The notes under the pieces are model-generated. The model saw only the letters and a list, made by a program, of their open reading frames with translations. It was not told where the DNA came from and did not search any database. A program made the position numbers and the translations under genes. Shown in pieces: positions 52,402 to 64,000 of a stretch of DNA of 64,000 nt. The first letter of the stretch is position 1. Each line of letters opens with the position of its first letter. Source of the DNA: Varroa destructor (lineage: Eukaryota > Arthropoda > Arachnida > Mesostigmata > Varroidae); contig NW_019211458.1 of assembly GCF_002443255.2 (NCBI RefSeq), forward strand, positions 15,557,939-15,621,938, given 5' to 3'.

Positions 52402-52439
52402 GCTACAGATCTTAACGTTTTTTTTTTTTATTAACAACG

Positions 52440-52571
52440 CTATGTGCGGCGAATGCTACATTGCACTTTTACCCCATTCTTTATATCGTCGGCTTCGTGT
52501 GTGTCTTTCGCCCTTGTTTCTACCGAAGCGTAAACTTCAGGATCGACATCGGCCAACGAATCTGGAAGCTC
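52440..52571 (-). CDS. SLC22 exon 10: cytoplasmic tail and stop
   Basis: The acceptor is CTGTTTTAG. It encodes ELPDSLADVDPEV, continuing the LPET...LPD pattern, then a charged tail of about 30 residues. The stop is TAG at 52442-52440. Confidence 0.92.
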   Translation of the reverse strand, partial: ELPDSLADVDPEVYASVETRAKDTHEADDIKNGVKVQCSIRRT

Positions 52572-55500
52572 CTAAAACAGGTACATATACGTGTTCGATT
52601 AGTTCGGCAGTGTCGAAAGGTTTTTGTTGTTGGGTAGAATATTTAAGGCTCGATATTTGATAATATGTCATAAACTAGGCTGCTGTTCTGGTTCACTAGA
52701 GCTGCGGAGTGTCCTTGGGTGCATTTGCAGTCGGTGGCTGCAAATTTAAGGGTGACCGATTTACCCGACAGAGGGCTCACTGCCTAATTTAAGATGCGTC
52801 CAAATCACTTGCCAGGTCGTTTGATTCCCGGAATAAACCCACAGTGGTATAATGGTAAAAGACTGCAATGGCTGATTTTTGCCTAACGTAGACTCCCTGG
52901 CCTGGATTATATTGTCGCTATTAATTTCTCCTTTTTGAATAAAAAGAAAAGCGACCTGTTCCGTATGTAACTCGATATATATTCGAAATAATAGTACGAA
53001 TAGGCTGCGTCGCATCATTTCGCCATATACGTTATTACTAAGTACAAATAGTCAATTAACAAACCTTATTCAGCGTTTCTGGTAAAAAGAGGGTTGAGAG
53101 AGCACCCAAAGCAGCGATGCCTGCGGATACTGCAGCAGCAGCGGCGGGACCTGCGAAATCTGCTAGCTCCTGTAAAATAGTTGTACGCAAATAACACGTC
53201 GCGTTTATCAACCGGACCTAGGCTATTGAGGTGCTAGCGAAGTGTTCGCAGCTAACGAGCGCACACAAAAAAAATTATATCAAGAACAATTGGTGATACC
53301 AGGTGTCACTATACATAAACAACACTGGCTTTAAGTATAACTTTCTAATCGTACTTTGAAGAATGGCGAGAACATCGCGCCAAATCGCGAGGATGTGTAC
53401 GCGCTGCCAATACCCATGGCTCTTATGACGGTGGGAAACGATTCCGACGCGAACACTCCCAGTGAGCAAGCTCCTATCCCGTTAAGGCTCTTGGCTAGCG
53501 TGCACAAAATCACACGCGCCATGAACTGATCTAGAAGACATAGAGATAACAAAATTTTACTTATGTAACCTTCGGAAGACAGTTGTAAATTTTGAAAATT
53601 GATTAGCGTGATCACGTGTGGAGCAAAATTTCATAGCTAATGCGCCTATGCAGACAATGTTTTCATTCGTTAGACCACCATTCAGACCAAATTTACTATT
53701 ATAGATATATGGAATTTTGCTTTGAAATAGTGCGCCGTCCGGGCGCACTAACTTGCGTTAAAATTGTCTTGCAAAAAGAGCTTGCTTGAAAAATATATTG
53801 TAGGTTTTTTTTTATAGGTATAAATATACAAGGCTCACAGTTCCAGGTCTATATGCAACTCAGAATTGGTTGCATCTCTAGAAGACATACACAATCAAAA
53901 TTTTCCGTAAAAACGGCCAGACTCCGCCTTAAAGGGTGTTACCTTGATTTTTAGTTTTCGTTCATAGGGAACGTATCAATATATTCAATGTGTTCAAGCA
54001 TTTTCAATATATTTTGAGTAAGGTTCCGTAAGTGGATTCATAGCCATATGTACGTTCTGCTTTGAAAACCGATTTGTACATATGTAGTAGGACGCCTTCC
54101 TTGTTATAATAATAATAATATTTGTCCTCAGGCGCAGATAATTATATACTTAAAACGAGCTGGGCAGGTGTCAATAAGAGCCTTTTTGATTTGAAGCTTA
54201 AATTGAGTATGTTAGAAAAGGAGTGCTAAACAGAGTGAGTTTAACTGGAAGTTGGAAACCCACCTTCGCCAAAGGGGACAAGCAGCAGGATGAACGCGCC
54301 GGTACCCAGAAACGATATGAACATGGTGGGTCGCCTCTTGACGTGGCGAATGCAGATCACAGAAATAATATCTGATGGTATAGTGAGAAGAGCAACAAGT
54401 GTAAAGCCCCAAAATGGGTTACCTCCCATTCGTGACGAAAAAAATGTTAAGTGAAACATGAGCAGACGATTCGCGAAGCTGTTGAGATGTCGAAGCGTCA
54501 AAACGGATGGATAAAAACGAGACAATGTTAGACAACCACGAATCCTACGATCAACAATGGCAATTCAACGAACAACGACTGTGTGTTGGCAACAATTTAC
54601 TCACTGACACTGTATCTCAACAAAGGGGAAAGGTAACCAAAGGCCTGTTCATCCTCAAGGTGAAAGTTAGTTGTAGAGCATAAGAGACGTACTACATGAT
54701 GAGAATGCAGACAGAACGGACACGCATCCTAGGCCCGCGAAAAAGGTCAGCATATGCTGGCTGGCCCACTACCGAATCGCGTGGTTTGGTGCCCTGCAAT
54801 ATGTTGTTGTTTTCGCGGTACTCTTCAAACATTTTACCGACGTCGACGTTCTTTAAGTTGTTTTTGCGCACGAGTTTCCCTATTGCCGTCTCAGCTTTAT
54901 CTACATGCCCACTGGCCAAGAGCCAACGGGGGGATTCGGGTAAAAATCTAAAAGCAAAGTTTGTTTACACTTATTAATCATCTATTATTTGTATCGTCTC
55001 TCGAGTTAAACAAGATCTATTTTTCGTTTATTCATATTTCTAACTATTCTTTCACTGTTCGGTTGCTTCCAGGTGACTTACTTTTCTCTTCGAAAAAAAG
55101 GTACGCCATCTATCTCGTCTATGCACAATAATGTCGTCATCAAAACTGAAATAATTTCCTTCTTTCGAAACACTCTACATTAACTCTTTACTCACTTCCA
55201 GATAATCAGACACGGTATAGCGGAGGCTGCGTAAAGGATTTGTTGGTATATCCAGTTCGGCAGGAGGTACGCGGTCCATGGAAGTATCATCGAGCCAGTT
55301 GTCCAGCCAAACGAAGAAAGCATTGCCCAACTTCGCTTCTTAGCGGACAGACACTCCATTACTTCCCATCGGATAAAAACAAACAATAGCATTTATTCGC
55401 TGTTAGTTTTTCAATTAACCGTATTGTTTCTATGAGTAAGGTAAATACACTTGATAGGGAAAAAATGAAAGCATTCATATTGGTTTGTAACGTAAGTAGG

Positions 55501-58500
55501 TCGTCCTCTTCTTAAATCTTTATATGATAATCAAAATGTTCTCTATCACCTCTAAGTTCGTTGTGCAGGAAACGGGGTTCTATGTTGAATTTAGATAGAA
55601 AAACGCACTTTCGGCATCAGCTTTATTTTACCTCTTGCGGAGATTAAAGGCTAGGATTTTGTAACGGAATGAAAATGTTCCCTAAGTTAAAAATTAGGGG
55701 GCAATGTGGACTGGGTGGCTAAGGCATATCATTTTAAGTGCGTTGCCATGGTAACCATGAGCGCATGCGGCTATGTTTGACCACAATCTAGGATATGTTA
55801 CCATGGCATATAATTACCATGCCGCTTAAGTCCCAGATAAGTGCCATCCCGGTTAAGTCCTCTACCGAGGGCTTATTGAAGTTAAAAGTTCCGAAAGCAC
55901 TTTTTAAAAGAGGTTTAAAGCTGTTTAAAACTGAAAGGGGTATACACCATGCCGGTCGGCTATCCGAGGCATCTTAAATGGGAGATGGCTCGTTAATTGT
56001 CGAATAAGTTACGAACATTAGACTGTTTTTCCGAATTTTATATCTATTGCGTTTCAGTCGGAGTGCGCTGTAAACTAGGTGAAACGTACAACGAAGTATG
56101 ACATCTTATCCACTTACAGCATCTTGCTGGGCACCGCAAAATACGCAGCTAAAATGACAGACTTGTCGCCAATTACTAGAAGTAGTGCCTCTTTTTTTTA
56201 CTATTAAACAAAGGAAAAAATGAGCAGCTTCGGAAAATATACCCAAAAGGCTAAGTTTTCGTTTCAAGGAGATCATTATTATGAGAAAGTGTTTGAGAAG
56301 GACAAGATACGGGCCTGTATATAGCCCAACTGTATTGGGTACAGTATCCGATCAGACGATTGCTGTTAACAACGAACAAACGTACTGACTCATGTATATA
56401 TATATATATATATATATATAAAGAACAAACACGCATTTCTAAGAGGGAATATATAACAACTTAGTTTTTTTTGCTAGAAGTTGAATGAATTGTTGTGTTT
56501 TCGTTAAGTAATAAACCCGATAACACTTATATGACAAACTAGTATGTCTAGCAGCGCCTGAAAGAGCTTAATTTCTAAATAGAGATTATGTTAAGAAACA
56601 GATGTACCGTACACAATGACAGAATTGTACACTGGTAGGCTCCACACGCAATTGAAATGCCAAAACGTGCAACGTTGAATGACCAATAGTCTCGGCAGAA
56701 AACAGTGATGAAGCCAACGACGATCATCAGAAGCGTCGACCATAGAAGTGATTTGCGGCGTCCATACCTAACATTTGGCCACATTGGCAGAACCGAAAGA
56801 AAAATTGAAAAGCGAAGTTGTTTGTTAGTTGCTTGAAGGTACGGGGAATATTTAGCGATCGATCGATGATATTACATGTAGCGATTTCGTTCAAAGGGTA
56901 GAGAGAGAGTATAATGATCCGGGCTTACCACATTATTGCATGCTATCAGACTCAGTCGTGCATCGAACCCAAGCCTTCGAGTACGTTCGTCCTGCACTCT
57001 AGTTTCTCAGCCCTATGTGTACATTTATATGGCCAGCATATGCTGATGTACATATATATATCAGTTCAATTTTGTTTAAAAAGTGCAATTAGAAATTTTG
57101 GCAAAGAACAAGGAGCTAATTACAAGCGCAATATTGGATCCTACTGGCTTTGGTTTGGGCCCGTTCATAAGAAATGGTACATTGGCAGTTTCCATTTAAT
57201 GAAGGCAATCTATGCAAACTATCTGTGATATAACGCTGTGTTCAAGCAAGCTGATGCGTGAACAAAATGTTCTATTACCTGTCGGCGATTTTAGCGAATA
57301 CGACATTTCCCACCATAATTCCAGCCATGAAAGAAGCCTGGGAAGCAGAAACGTACCAGCTTTTGTCGCATACGAGCCCGAACTGCAGGACACCAACCGA
57401 ATAGGTAATGATACTTGTAAACGTTAGTTGTAGCATTAGATCCCTACTTAAATTTAAATTTATAAATTTTTTTCTCGTGTCTGTTTCTTTGGAATCGGCT
57501 GATCAGACCGTATGGGCATTCAATGCGATTTTCTAGCGATGAAATGTTCAATGCTTGGTTGCCGCTGTTAACTACTACAGTACAGAAAAAAAAATTCAGA
57601 AGAAAACATGTTCATAATCACTTTGTTTCAGGCAGACGAATGATACACAAAAGCAAACTACTATATCTTTAACTTTATGTAAGATATAGTACGTAAGACG
57701 AAAGTAATAAGCTAAGTAACCTAAGTTATTATTATCAATTTAATTAATTAATAATATCAATTTTCAACGGAACGCAAGTGTGTACATCTACTACGTACTT
57801 CTCGGACGACAGTCCAATCATAGTACGTCGTATCATACTCCCAGATTTTGCAATTTTCGGTTTCGTTCAGAAATCGCACTTTGCCATTTTCTTCGACCCA
57901 TTTACGAACCAGGCATCTGAAGGTTAAGTTGTGCCAAGAAGTTGGTTAGAATTCTACCTAGACAATATGAAACGATACGTATCGTGCATATATGAAAATC
58001 TGTTCAGGGGTTTAGCCAGCTAGCAAACTCTAATTGCCAAAAATAGCACCTATGCCACTGACGATTATAGACAATGAGCCGTACAGATGTAGCGCAATAG
58101 CAATCTAATACCGTGGTAGCGTATGCGGTACGCCAGAATTTAGCGACAAGTTGATTTGTTGGAGACGAAGATCACAATGACGGCTACGAGTTAATATATC
58201 TACAGATAAATAGATCCGTTACTTCAGTCTGGTAGATACGATATGCTTCGAATTTTAGTTAGTCTGAAGCTAGCAACATTTCTGAAATGCATACTAAAGC
58301 ATGGTTCGTGTTCCGAGTATAATGATCTTTGCCCCTAACAAAGCAGTCGATGCTGAAAGTCTCAGACGTAAAACTCGAAGCAATTAGGCATACGTAAGTT
58401 ACATAGTAATCAAAGTTCTACCAGACCAGCACTAGACATCAAATGTTAACAAATCTCTGTTACCTTCGGGTTGCGCGTAGATTATCCTTCGATGCATACG

Positions 58501-58791
58501 TTACGACAATAATTCTGTTAATAGTAGATGTGTATAATTGGAAGCGTTAAACGTTATTTACCTGCTGAACTTATTTTGAACAACTGGTATAGCCTGTCGT
58601 TTCCATTCATCGACCGAGAACTTTTCGACAAATTGTGCCGGCCGGGCGCACCAGTGATCTTGTTTCGAGGGCGCGGCAAACGATAGAAATAAAATGTGAA
58701 ATTCAAGTGGCCACGATCGAAGAATGATCAGTAGAAACACCGGAATCTGCCACGGCCCGATCTTGTCCACAAGAGCGTTTACATCAACCAT
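52440..58791 (-). CDS. SLC22-family organic ion transporter, complete ten-exon gene
   Basis: Exons in order: 58791-58562, 57916-57799, 57382-57279, 56767-56613, 55361-55196, 54947-54693, 54478-54264, 53530-53355, 53169-53065, 52571-52440. They give 551 residues, the usual SLC22 length, with all codon phases matching. It is a plasma-membrane major facilitator carrier. Marks are a first membrane segment (about 13-38), a large outer loop with DHWC, four cysteines (48, 78, 99, 121) and an N-E-T glycosylation site at 94-96. The major facilitator motif from Gly141 to Lys156 reads GNVVFAKIADRYGRRK, and PESPRWL lies at 261-267. Arg463 stands where rat OCT1 has Asp475 and OAT proteins have Arg, so organic anions or zwitterions seem likelier substrates than simple cations; this is an inference. 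The start ATG has a stop two codons upstream. Confidence 0.95.
53065..53169 (-). CDS. SLC22 exon 9: segment 12
   Basis: The acceptor is CTATTTTACAG and the donor is GTTTGT. It encodes an Ala-rich final helix and ends LFLPETLNK, the family's end-of-helix motif. Confidence 0.93.
53355..53530 (-). CDS. SLC22 exon 8: segments 10-11
   Basis: The acceptor is TGTCTTCTAG and the donor is GTACGA. It encodes ASESFPTVIRAMG, the family E-x-F-P-T-x-x-R mark, and SSRFGAMFSPF, whose arginine (463) is at the anion/cation selectivity position. Confidence 0.95.
54264..54478 (-). CDS. SLC22 exon 7: segments 7-9
   Basis: The acceptor is CATCTCAACAG and the donor is GTGGGT. It encodes LTFFSSRMGGNPFWGFTL and hydrophobic helices separated by the basic HVKRRP loop. 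Confidence 0.93.
54693..54947 (-). CDS. SLC22 exon 6: PESPRWL motif and intracellular loop
   Basis: The acceptor is TTGCTTTTAG and the donor is GTACGT. It opens with KFLPESPRWLLASGH, the hallmark at the start of the large cytoplasmic loop, then about 60 polar residues leading to membrane segment 7. Confidence 0.95.
55196..55361 (-). CDS. SLC22 exon 5: ECLSAKKR loop, segments 5-6
   Basis: The donor is a perfect GTGAGT and the acceptor is GGGAAG after a T-rich tract. It encodes MECLSAKKRSWAML, then helices with a GWTTGS turn. The start is set by phase, since an in-frame TAA lies further upstream. Confidence 0.85.
56395..56421. repeat. (TA)n microsatellite
   Basis: About 13 TA units within intron 4 of the SLC22 gene. 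Confidence 0.95.
56613..56767 (-). CDS. SLC22 exon 4: rest of facilitator motif, segments 3-4
   Basis: The acceptor is AATGTTAG. It opens RYGRRK, completing the motif, and encodes two membrane helices. Of several possible donors I chose the one at 56612, because it alone restores phase and the family's spacing to the next exon's MECLSAKKR. Confidence 0.85.
57279..57382 (-). CDS. SLC22 exon 3: FGLVC motif and membrane segment 2
   Basis: The acceptor is GTCCTGCAG and the donor is AG/GTAATA. It begins FGLVCDKSWY, then a membrane helix ending in the first half of the facilitator motif (GNVVFAKIAD). Confidence 0.94.
57799..57916 (-). CDS. SLC22 exon 2: extracellular loop
   Basis: The acceptor is ACCTTCAG and the donor is GTACGT. 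It encodes loop cysteines 78 and 99, the N-E-T site and the TTYYDWTVVRE stretch that precedes the FGLVC motif in this family. Confidence 0.92.
58562..58791 (-). CDS. SLC22 exon 1: start, membrane segment 1, outer loop
   Basis: The ATG is at 58789-58791 with an in-frame TAA two codons before it; the donor is AG/GTAAAT, phase 2. The exon encodes DKIGPWQIPVFLLIILRSWP and the family mark DHWC. Confidence 0.9.
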
Positions 58792-58846
58792 TGCTTACTT
58801 CGGAGGTGGGCGTACCTTAAGACAAAGTACTTTACTCTTTCCCTAA

Positions 58847-59074
58847 TCAAGTCAACTTTTTTGAACACCTGCAGTACGCGCGCTGTTGCTTTTCGACTGC
58901 TATTCGACCCACCGAGTCATGGTCAGTTGTGTATGTACGTCGTTCCTTCGCGTGATTCCATCCAGAGCGTGAGTCTCTTGCCATTGTCGTAAACCAGCAA
59001 CCGTCGAGGGCAATTGCCGCGAGCAAGTGAGCGCTATTCGTCCGATAGACACGTCTGCCACTTGTTGCTTCCAT
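58847..59074 (-). promoter_or_regulatory. Possible 5' leader with a 75-codon upstream open frame
   Basis: A GC- and CpG-richer patch just upstream of the SLC22 start, on the same strand. An ATG at 59074 opens a 75-codon frame that stops 55 bases before the main ATG. It could be leader sequence with an upstream frame that lowers translation, or merely promoter DNA. The peptide resembles nothing I know. Confidence 0.3.
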
Positions 59075-60860
59075 ATCGAGGTAGCGTGACTAGAGGCTAT
59101 GCTAGCTACGTCTTGTCTCCTTGTACCGTAATAGTCTACTTATCTTCTCTCTAGAGCGCCATCGGATGTTCACTGCTTCCAGTCAAACCAACAAACGATT
59201 TCCGGTAACTAGCTATCATTATTGAGCATAGGCTGGTGCGAAGCTGTTGTCTCGTGGGTGGTAGAGGCCTCTCATTGTATACGCGTTCAATGTCCAATAA
59301 CCATGACAGGCCGAATCTTTTGCCAACAGAGATAACCTAATTGTTTGTATAGGCGATAAACTCGAGCAATCAGCTTAAGTCGTGACCTATCTAACGAGGT
59401 TTCCGGCTGAGAGAACGAATATAATTTTTATATGTAACTGCTCATTTTGGTAAAGGTTACATGAATCGAGCAAATAGGAGATCGTATTCTGGAACCGTTG
59501 TATCGCGGTTACTTTGCAAAAGCGGCACTCGTCCTGTAATAGGCACGATAGATTATTTGGCTGACACTTGATTCAGATGGATAAGTTTCTACAAAAAAAA
59601 ACTCGTCCACCCGCAGGGGACTGCCCCTAATATATCAGAGCGCAGTTTCACCATTTTAAAATCGACACACGAGAATGTGTAAGCTGTTGAGATCGTGTAT
59701 GGAATAGACAAGCAATCCGCTAGATAAGATCGCTTATCTAGTTCCAGCTCGCCTCAGTCGGCCAAAAAGAAGCATACGGAGGAGCACCAGTGGCGTAGCT
59801 TGATCAGCAGGACGCGCCAGGGAAATGCGAACAAGAGCTGTCATTCTTTTAGTAAAATTCAAGTTAGCTCCTATTTCATTAAAGTTGTCGTAATCACTAT
59901 TATGGTCACGGGGTCCCTACGAAGAGCATCAACAAGATAAATGATGTCCTAAAAATTTCCGTCTTAACAAAGGTCCAAACTTTTATGTATAATAAACAGC
60001 TGGACCAAATAATCGTGAGAAATGTGTTAAGTTTATACTCTAGCTAGAGCTCTAGGAATCAGTGTGTCAGTTCCGGCGAGTAATTCCAGTGGACTTGCTA
60101 GGGCAAAATCGCAAAGACAACGCCGAGCTATGCAGTATATAACACACAATAAGATATAAAATTTAATTCACTTTTTGAAGTCAATTAAACATAATTGATT
60201 TTTGCTAGCAGTTTACTTAGCAATTCTATCTAATGGCATCATATGTAGGTCTAGCTTGTTAGCATGTCAGCGAAGCGGACACTTATACGTACACAATGCA
60301 GGTTTTACTGAGCACGAACGCAGGTCAAAAGTGCAACAGCAACCTTCTGCAACGGATTCACGTTTTGATATCCATAAAGGCAAAGCGTTAGATGTGGCGA
60401 TAGAATGGCAAAACTGAATGAAGTTGAAGTAAATTTGCTTTTTTTTTTGATGTCTAAAACTGCTGTCCTTCAAACTGGATCAAAAGGGCGATTTGGAAGC
60501 TTTAAACAACGATATGTAGATGCTTCGTTGTACGGAACAAGGTATGATCTGGAGTGTCACACAACAAGATCAAGATTAGGCCAAGGTTAAGATCAAGATT
60601 AAGGTAGTAAAACAAGGCTACTGTTGTAGATCAACCTAGATTTAGAAAAATTCATAGTTGTGTGCATATCCTGCTCAATAGTCATCTCCTATTTTAACAT
60701 ACGTACAATTCTTCGTTGACTTTTGCCACTATGGGCTCATATTATCGCTCTGAAGTACATGAATATGATTGACTATACATTGTTTCGTTGCAACGTTTCT
60801 CGAACGCCTGGCATTTATCTCCTCTTAGTAATTTGGCTGTGCTTAGCTTCTTACGATTGA
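59075..60860. other. Upstream of the SLC22 gene; no confident gene
   Basis: The near part probably includes the SLC22 promoter. Open plus-strand frames at 60202-60590 overlap but show no splice support. A short repeat of AAGATCAAGATTA lies near 60.57-60.60 kb. Confidence 0.4.
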
Positions 60861-61709
60861 AGATTCATTTTAAAAAACCCTCGATTCCCACTCACATTGC
60901 CGGACGGTATATACGATGCTATTGCGTCCATAGCTAAGGCTCTGGATAATGATTCCTACGACAGCAAGAGCTGGGAAATTTTATCAGCGTTCGATGGCTT
61001 GCACCGTGTCAATGATAACTTCGTTAACGAAGTAGAGTTGTCGATGTTCAACGGCAGACAGACTGTATGTACCTCAATAAGGCTTCTAAGCCGACACGTC
61101 AGTTAAGTGAGGGCATTTTTCGACGCTACGCGAGACGGCGGAAAAATTTGCTTGTGATTTTATCGTATGAGCCACTTAACGATTCCAGAGTTGATATCAG
61201 TGTCGTCTTCGAAGCGGTAAAAGCAATCTATGTTCTGTTTGGAATTCAGAAGCTACCCGGCAAAAAAAGGGAAGTTAACAGCTCCAGCGTGCAAAATTTT
61301 AACGGGAATGAGCACAGATTCAATTACGTCCGATACTGCGATAAAGGATCCAGAAGACATGTCTTCAAGCAGAGCAGAGAACTAGCTTCAAAAAAGTTTT
61401 CCTTCCTTCCCGAATTCGAAGGTCAAAATGACAATCACAAATAAACACGAAGAAGTGAGAGAAGATTACTTTCTTCTTGCTGCAGTGGAAAGAGCTACCC
61501 AGCACAATTCCAGATACGCGGCATAGGTGATTCGCGTCGAGTATGCCACTGAAACTCCAACTGAAGTGCGCGGCTTCGTTGGAAAGAGCGTCACAAATTA
61601 TTCTGGGGATTATGATATAAAAAGTGCAGGCAATAGAATAGGAGTGAGCCGATACAAACGGTGGAGCTGCAACAATTGTCGGGCCTTCTCAATCGAGCGA
61701 ATAACCTAG
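60861..61709 (+). pseudogene. Dense block of open frames, possible diverged or broken gene
   Basis: Consecutive overlapping plus-strand frames look protein-like: 60861-61063 (LPDGIYDAIASIAKALDNDS, ending at a GTATGT donor), 61028-61444 (125 codons from ATG 61067), a short ATG frame at about 61427-61526, and 61527-61709. The frame changes are not joined by convincing introns, so this may be a decayed coding sequence, or one true exon (60861-61063) followed by chance frames. The first stretch faintly recalls a death-domain helix pattern. I cannot name it. Confidence 0.3.
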
Positions 61710-64000
61710 TCAAAAAACGTACGTGTACTTGGCACACCTCGCTTCGTACGCAGTCGACAGATACCTAGAAACATAGGCGCTGAGTGCTAGATCCTAAAGG
61801 AGAATTCGTGTAATTAACATCGATGCCGAGGGATGACTGACTATGGCAGAAGCCCTATCCCTAATGCGTGACCGCGTCCTGTATGAAAACAAGGCTCCTC
61901 TATTCACGATTACCACCCTTACCAGCGCTGCATGACGTTATGCTGGATTTCCTTATTCTACTGCAGTGGGCAACGGTTTAGCTCAACGGTGTAGCACGGC
62001 TCAATGGTATACCTTCAGCAATTTGGTTATGAATTTCTAAAAATGATTTGCATGCTTTTTGTTTGCTTGGTTTTAGAACTGCCCAAGATTTTTAAAGAAA
62101 ATGTGAATCTTCAGCATGCAAAATGCAAATTTGGTATCTGGATAATCGCAATGGGGTAGTTTCAACGTAAAAATAGGTTTACGGTGAAAGAACACTAGGT
62201 TGCATTGGTTGGGAGGTATGAGATAATCATACTACGACTAGGTTGTTATAGGGGAATATCTGAAGTAAGGTAACTAAATAGCCGAAACAGGATTACTTAG
62301 TGGACGCAGTCAAATTAGGTAATGGAACAAGGTAAGCAAGATAACCAAATAAAGGGCACAATTACTTTAGGCTGTACCTCCATAACAATTAAAAACATAC
62401 TCACCAGTATAGTACGCTTCTTTATGATACAAGTCTCTATACTCTCGTTCCACGTAATCCATTTAATTGAGGTGCTTGAGGCTGATTAAAGTGCTAGTGA
62501 TTTTCAAACGTTAGCAGTTTTGTTCTGCCACCTAATTATACGCGTGCTTACTTTAAGTCAAGCATATTGAATTTCCTTGTTGGTTTTATACACCTTCAAA
62601 GGGTGTGCACTGTGCAGAGGTTGCAGTGGGCAGACGAGCAGGTCGGAGGCATGATTGAGGTAGGTTGTGGCGTGAAGGCTATCTGAGCTTCCAGGCAATT
62701 CCCGAATCTGAAGACATGGACAAACGGAAGACAGGCCTCTAACACTCCGAGCAGTATTTCTAATGACATATTGAACTGAGTAACTCTAAAAGATACAACA
62801 TTTTTGCGAAGCAGAATGACGTTTGCGTTGTTAGCTATCAATGTTTTACTTTCGGAAATCGATATCACATATATTTTATGTGCCCCATAGATTTTACATA
62901 AATAACGAATAGAATATAGAAATCAAGTAATTCTACACAGCTTCACTGTACAGCTACATGAAGTGTAGTAGTCCTTTTACGCATTCTGCTGTAAAATTAA
63001 GTACGACCTTGCCAAGTATATACATAAGGCAATGCAGAACTTACTTGACAACTTGAGAACTTTTGTTTCCGATTTTTGAGGTAGGAGAGCGGAATGTAGG
63101 CAAAACGAGGATAAAGAAAAAAAGTAAGGTTGATACCCTCAAAGTGTCAAATAACTCTAACTAAAATATCAAAAATACTTTTACGGGGTGCAAGTTTGCA
63201 TCGTCGATTAATGATCTATTACAGGTTTCGACAAAGATGACCTAGAGAGCAAAGCGCCTCAATGGAGTCACTAATTTGGGTATTGTCGCATTGGAAAGCC
63301 GATCCAATCCCCGCAATCTCGGCGGAGATCACTGTTTCTATAGGATAGTGTTTGGCTCGCATATAATAATACGCGGGAAGTACATCGCTATATGGAACGC
63401 CTAAGAATATTATTGAGAATATTTATACAAATGGCCTTGTTCTTTCAGGGTCCGCATAGCTACTGATAGCTAAACGAGCATCTGACAATATGGAGCGTCC
63501 ACGGCACAGTTACGTATACCTTCCACTATAGTCAATGCCCTTGGTATCGTTATCATCATCATGAAATAAATCATTCTTTTTTTTTCTATTTGACGTATCT
63601 CTGTAACAAACTGTTTGGTGCTCGAGCAACGGACTTAGGGCAGTCTCCCTAAAACTATGCATAGCACAGAAGCGCCACAGACTTCTAGGTGGATGCTAAA
63701 GTAGAAATTATAAAAACTAAGTAGGAACTGATTATGTAAAGGTGAAAAAAAGCTAAATATAATTTACCTTAACCAAGACTGATGATAGATCTATTGAGTA
63801 AGAGAGTTCCCATTGCACGCGTACAGATAAACGTGCAGCAAAGCAAGGTTATGGTACACATACATAAACTCAGAATTATAGCATTTGTAAGATGCTTAGA
63901 AATTCAACAAATTTGCGTGAACTTACATTTGCTCTTTTATAGGAAATCTTCAACGTTTTATTGTAGAGCATTCCCTTTATAATTGTTCAATTTAGAATCT
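61710..64000. other. No confident gene
   Basis: Only the isolated candidate exon at 62594-62707 stands out. The rest is A+T-rich with short frames. Confidence 0.5.
62594..62707 (-). CDS. Candidate 38-codon internal exon
   Basis: A very good acceptor (TTGTCCATGTCTTCAG) and donor (AAG/GTGTAT) bound an open phase-0 frame of exactly 38 codons (DSLHATTYLNHASDLLVC within it). No partner exon is found inside the window. Confidence 0.2.

Noticed and set aside
52842..52870. tRNA gene suggested by an A-box-like GGTATAATGGTAAAAG
   Set aside because: No B box or foldable T arm follows at the right distance; it lies in an SLC22 intron.
1..64000. CRISPR arrays, operons, rRNA genes, bacterial insertion sequences
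   Set aside because: No regularly spaced direct repeats, no clustered bacterial genes and no rRNA motifs seen; the DNA is eukaryotic.

Overview
The window is animal nuclear DNA, most likely from an arthropod. Genes are split by GT-AG introns, AATAAA signals follow the stop codons, base composition is about 60% A+T, and microsatellites and a decayed mariner transposon are present. The two clear genes have well-known arthropod homologues (Skeletor and an SLC22 transporter). A mite or other chelicerate would fit, but nothing in the window settles the species. Most short open frames here are chance frames, so I rely on splice sites, codon phase across introns and recognisable motifs.

Region 1-38.5 kb: mostly intergenic or intronic. 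The best-supported gene is a two-exon minus-strand gene (17633-18426) for a 186-residue secreted protein with 12 cysteines and no family I recognise. Weaker exon candidates lie at 1966-2564 (+), 6596-9632 (-) and 28900-29238 (-). A possible tRNA-derived SINE fragment lies near 11.0 kb.

Region 38.5-49.2 kb: a plus-strand Skeletor-like gene. Thirteen phase-consistent exons encode four DM13 domains, a Thr/Arg/Pro-rich linker, a DOMON domain, a cupredoxin-like segment and a short hydrophobic tail. The signal-peptide exon is not identified. Its introns hold a mariner relic with matching terminal inverted repeats (39552-40691), a possible alternative 3' end after two DM13 domains, and two adjacent near-perfect palindromes (41595-41744).

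Region 52.4-59.1 kb: a complete ten-exon minus-strand SLC22 (organic ion transporter) gene of 551 codons. It lies tail-to-tail with the Skeletor-like gene across about 3.6 kb of intergenic DNA. Region 59-64 kb: no assured gene, but a dense block of plus-strand open frames at 60.86-61.71 kb may be a diverged or broken gene.

The two main genes are not obviously linked in function. One is predicted to be a secreted or surface redox-type protein, the other a plasma-membrane solute carrier.
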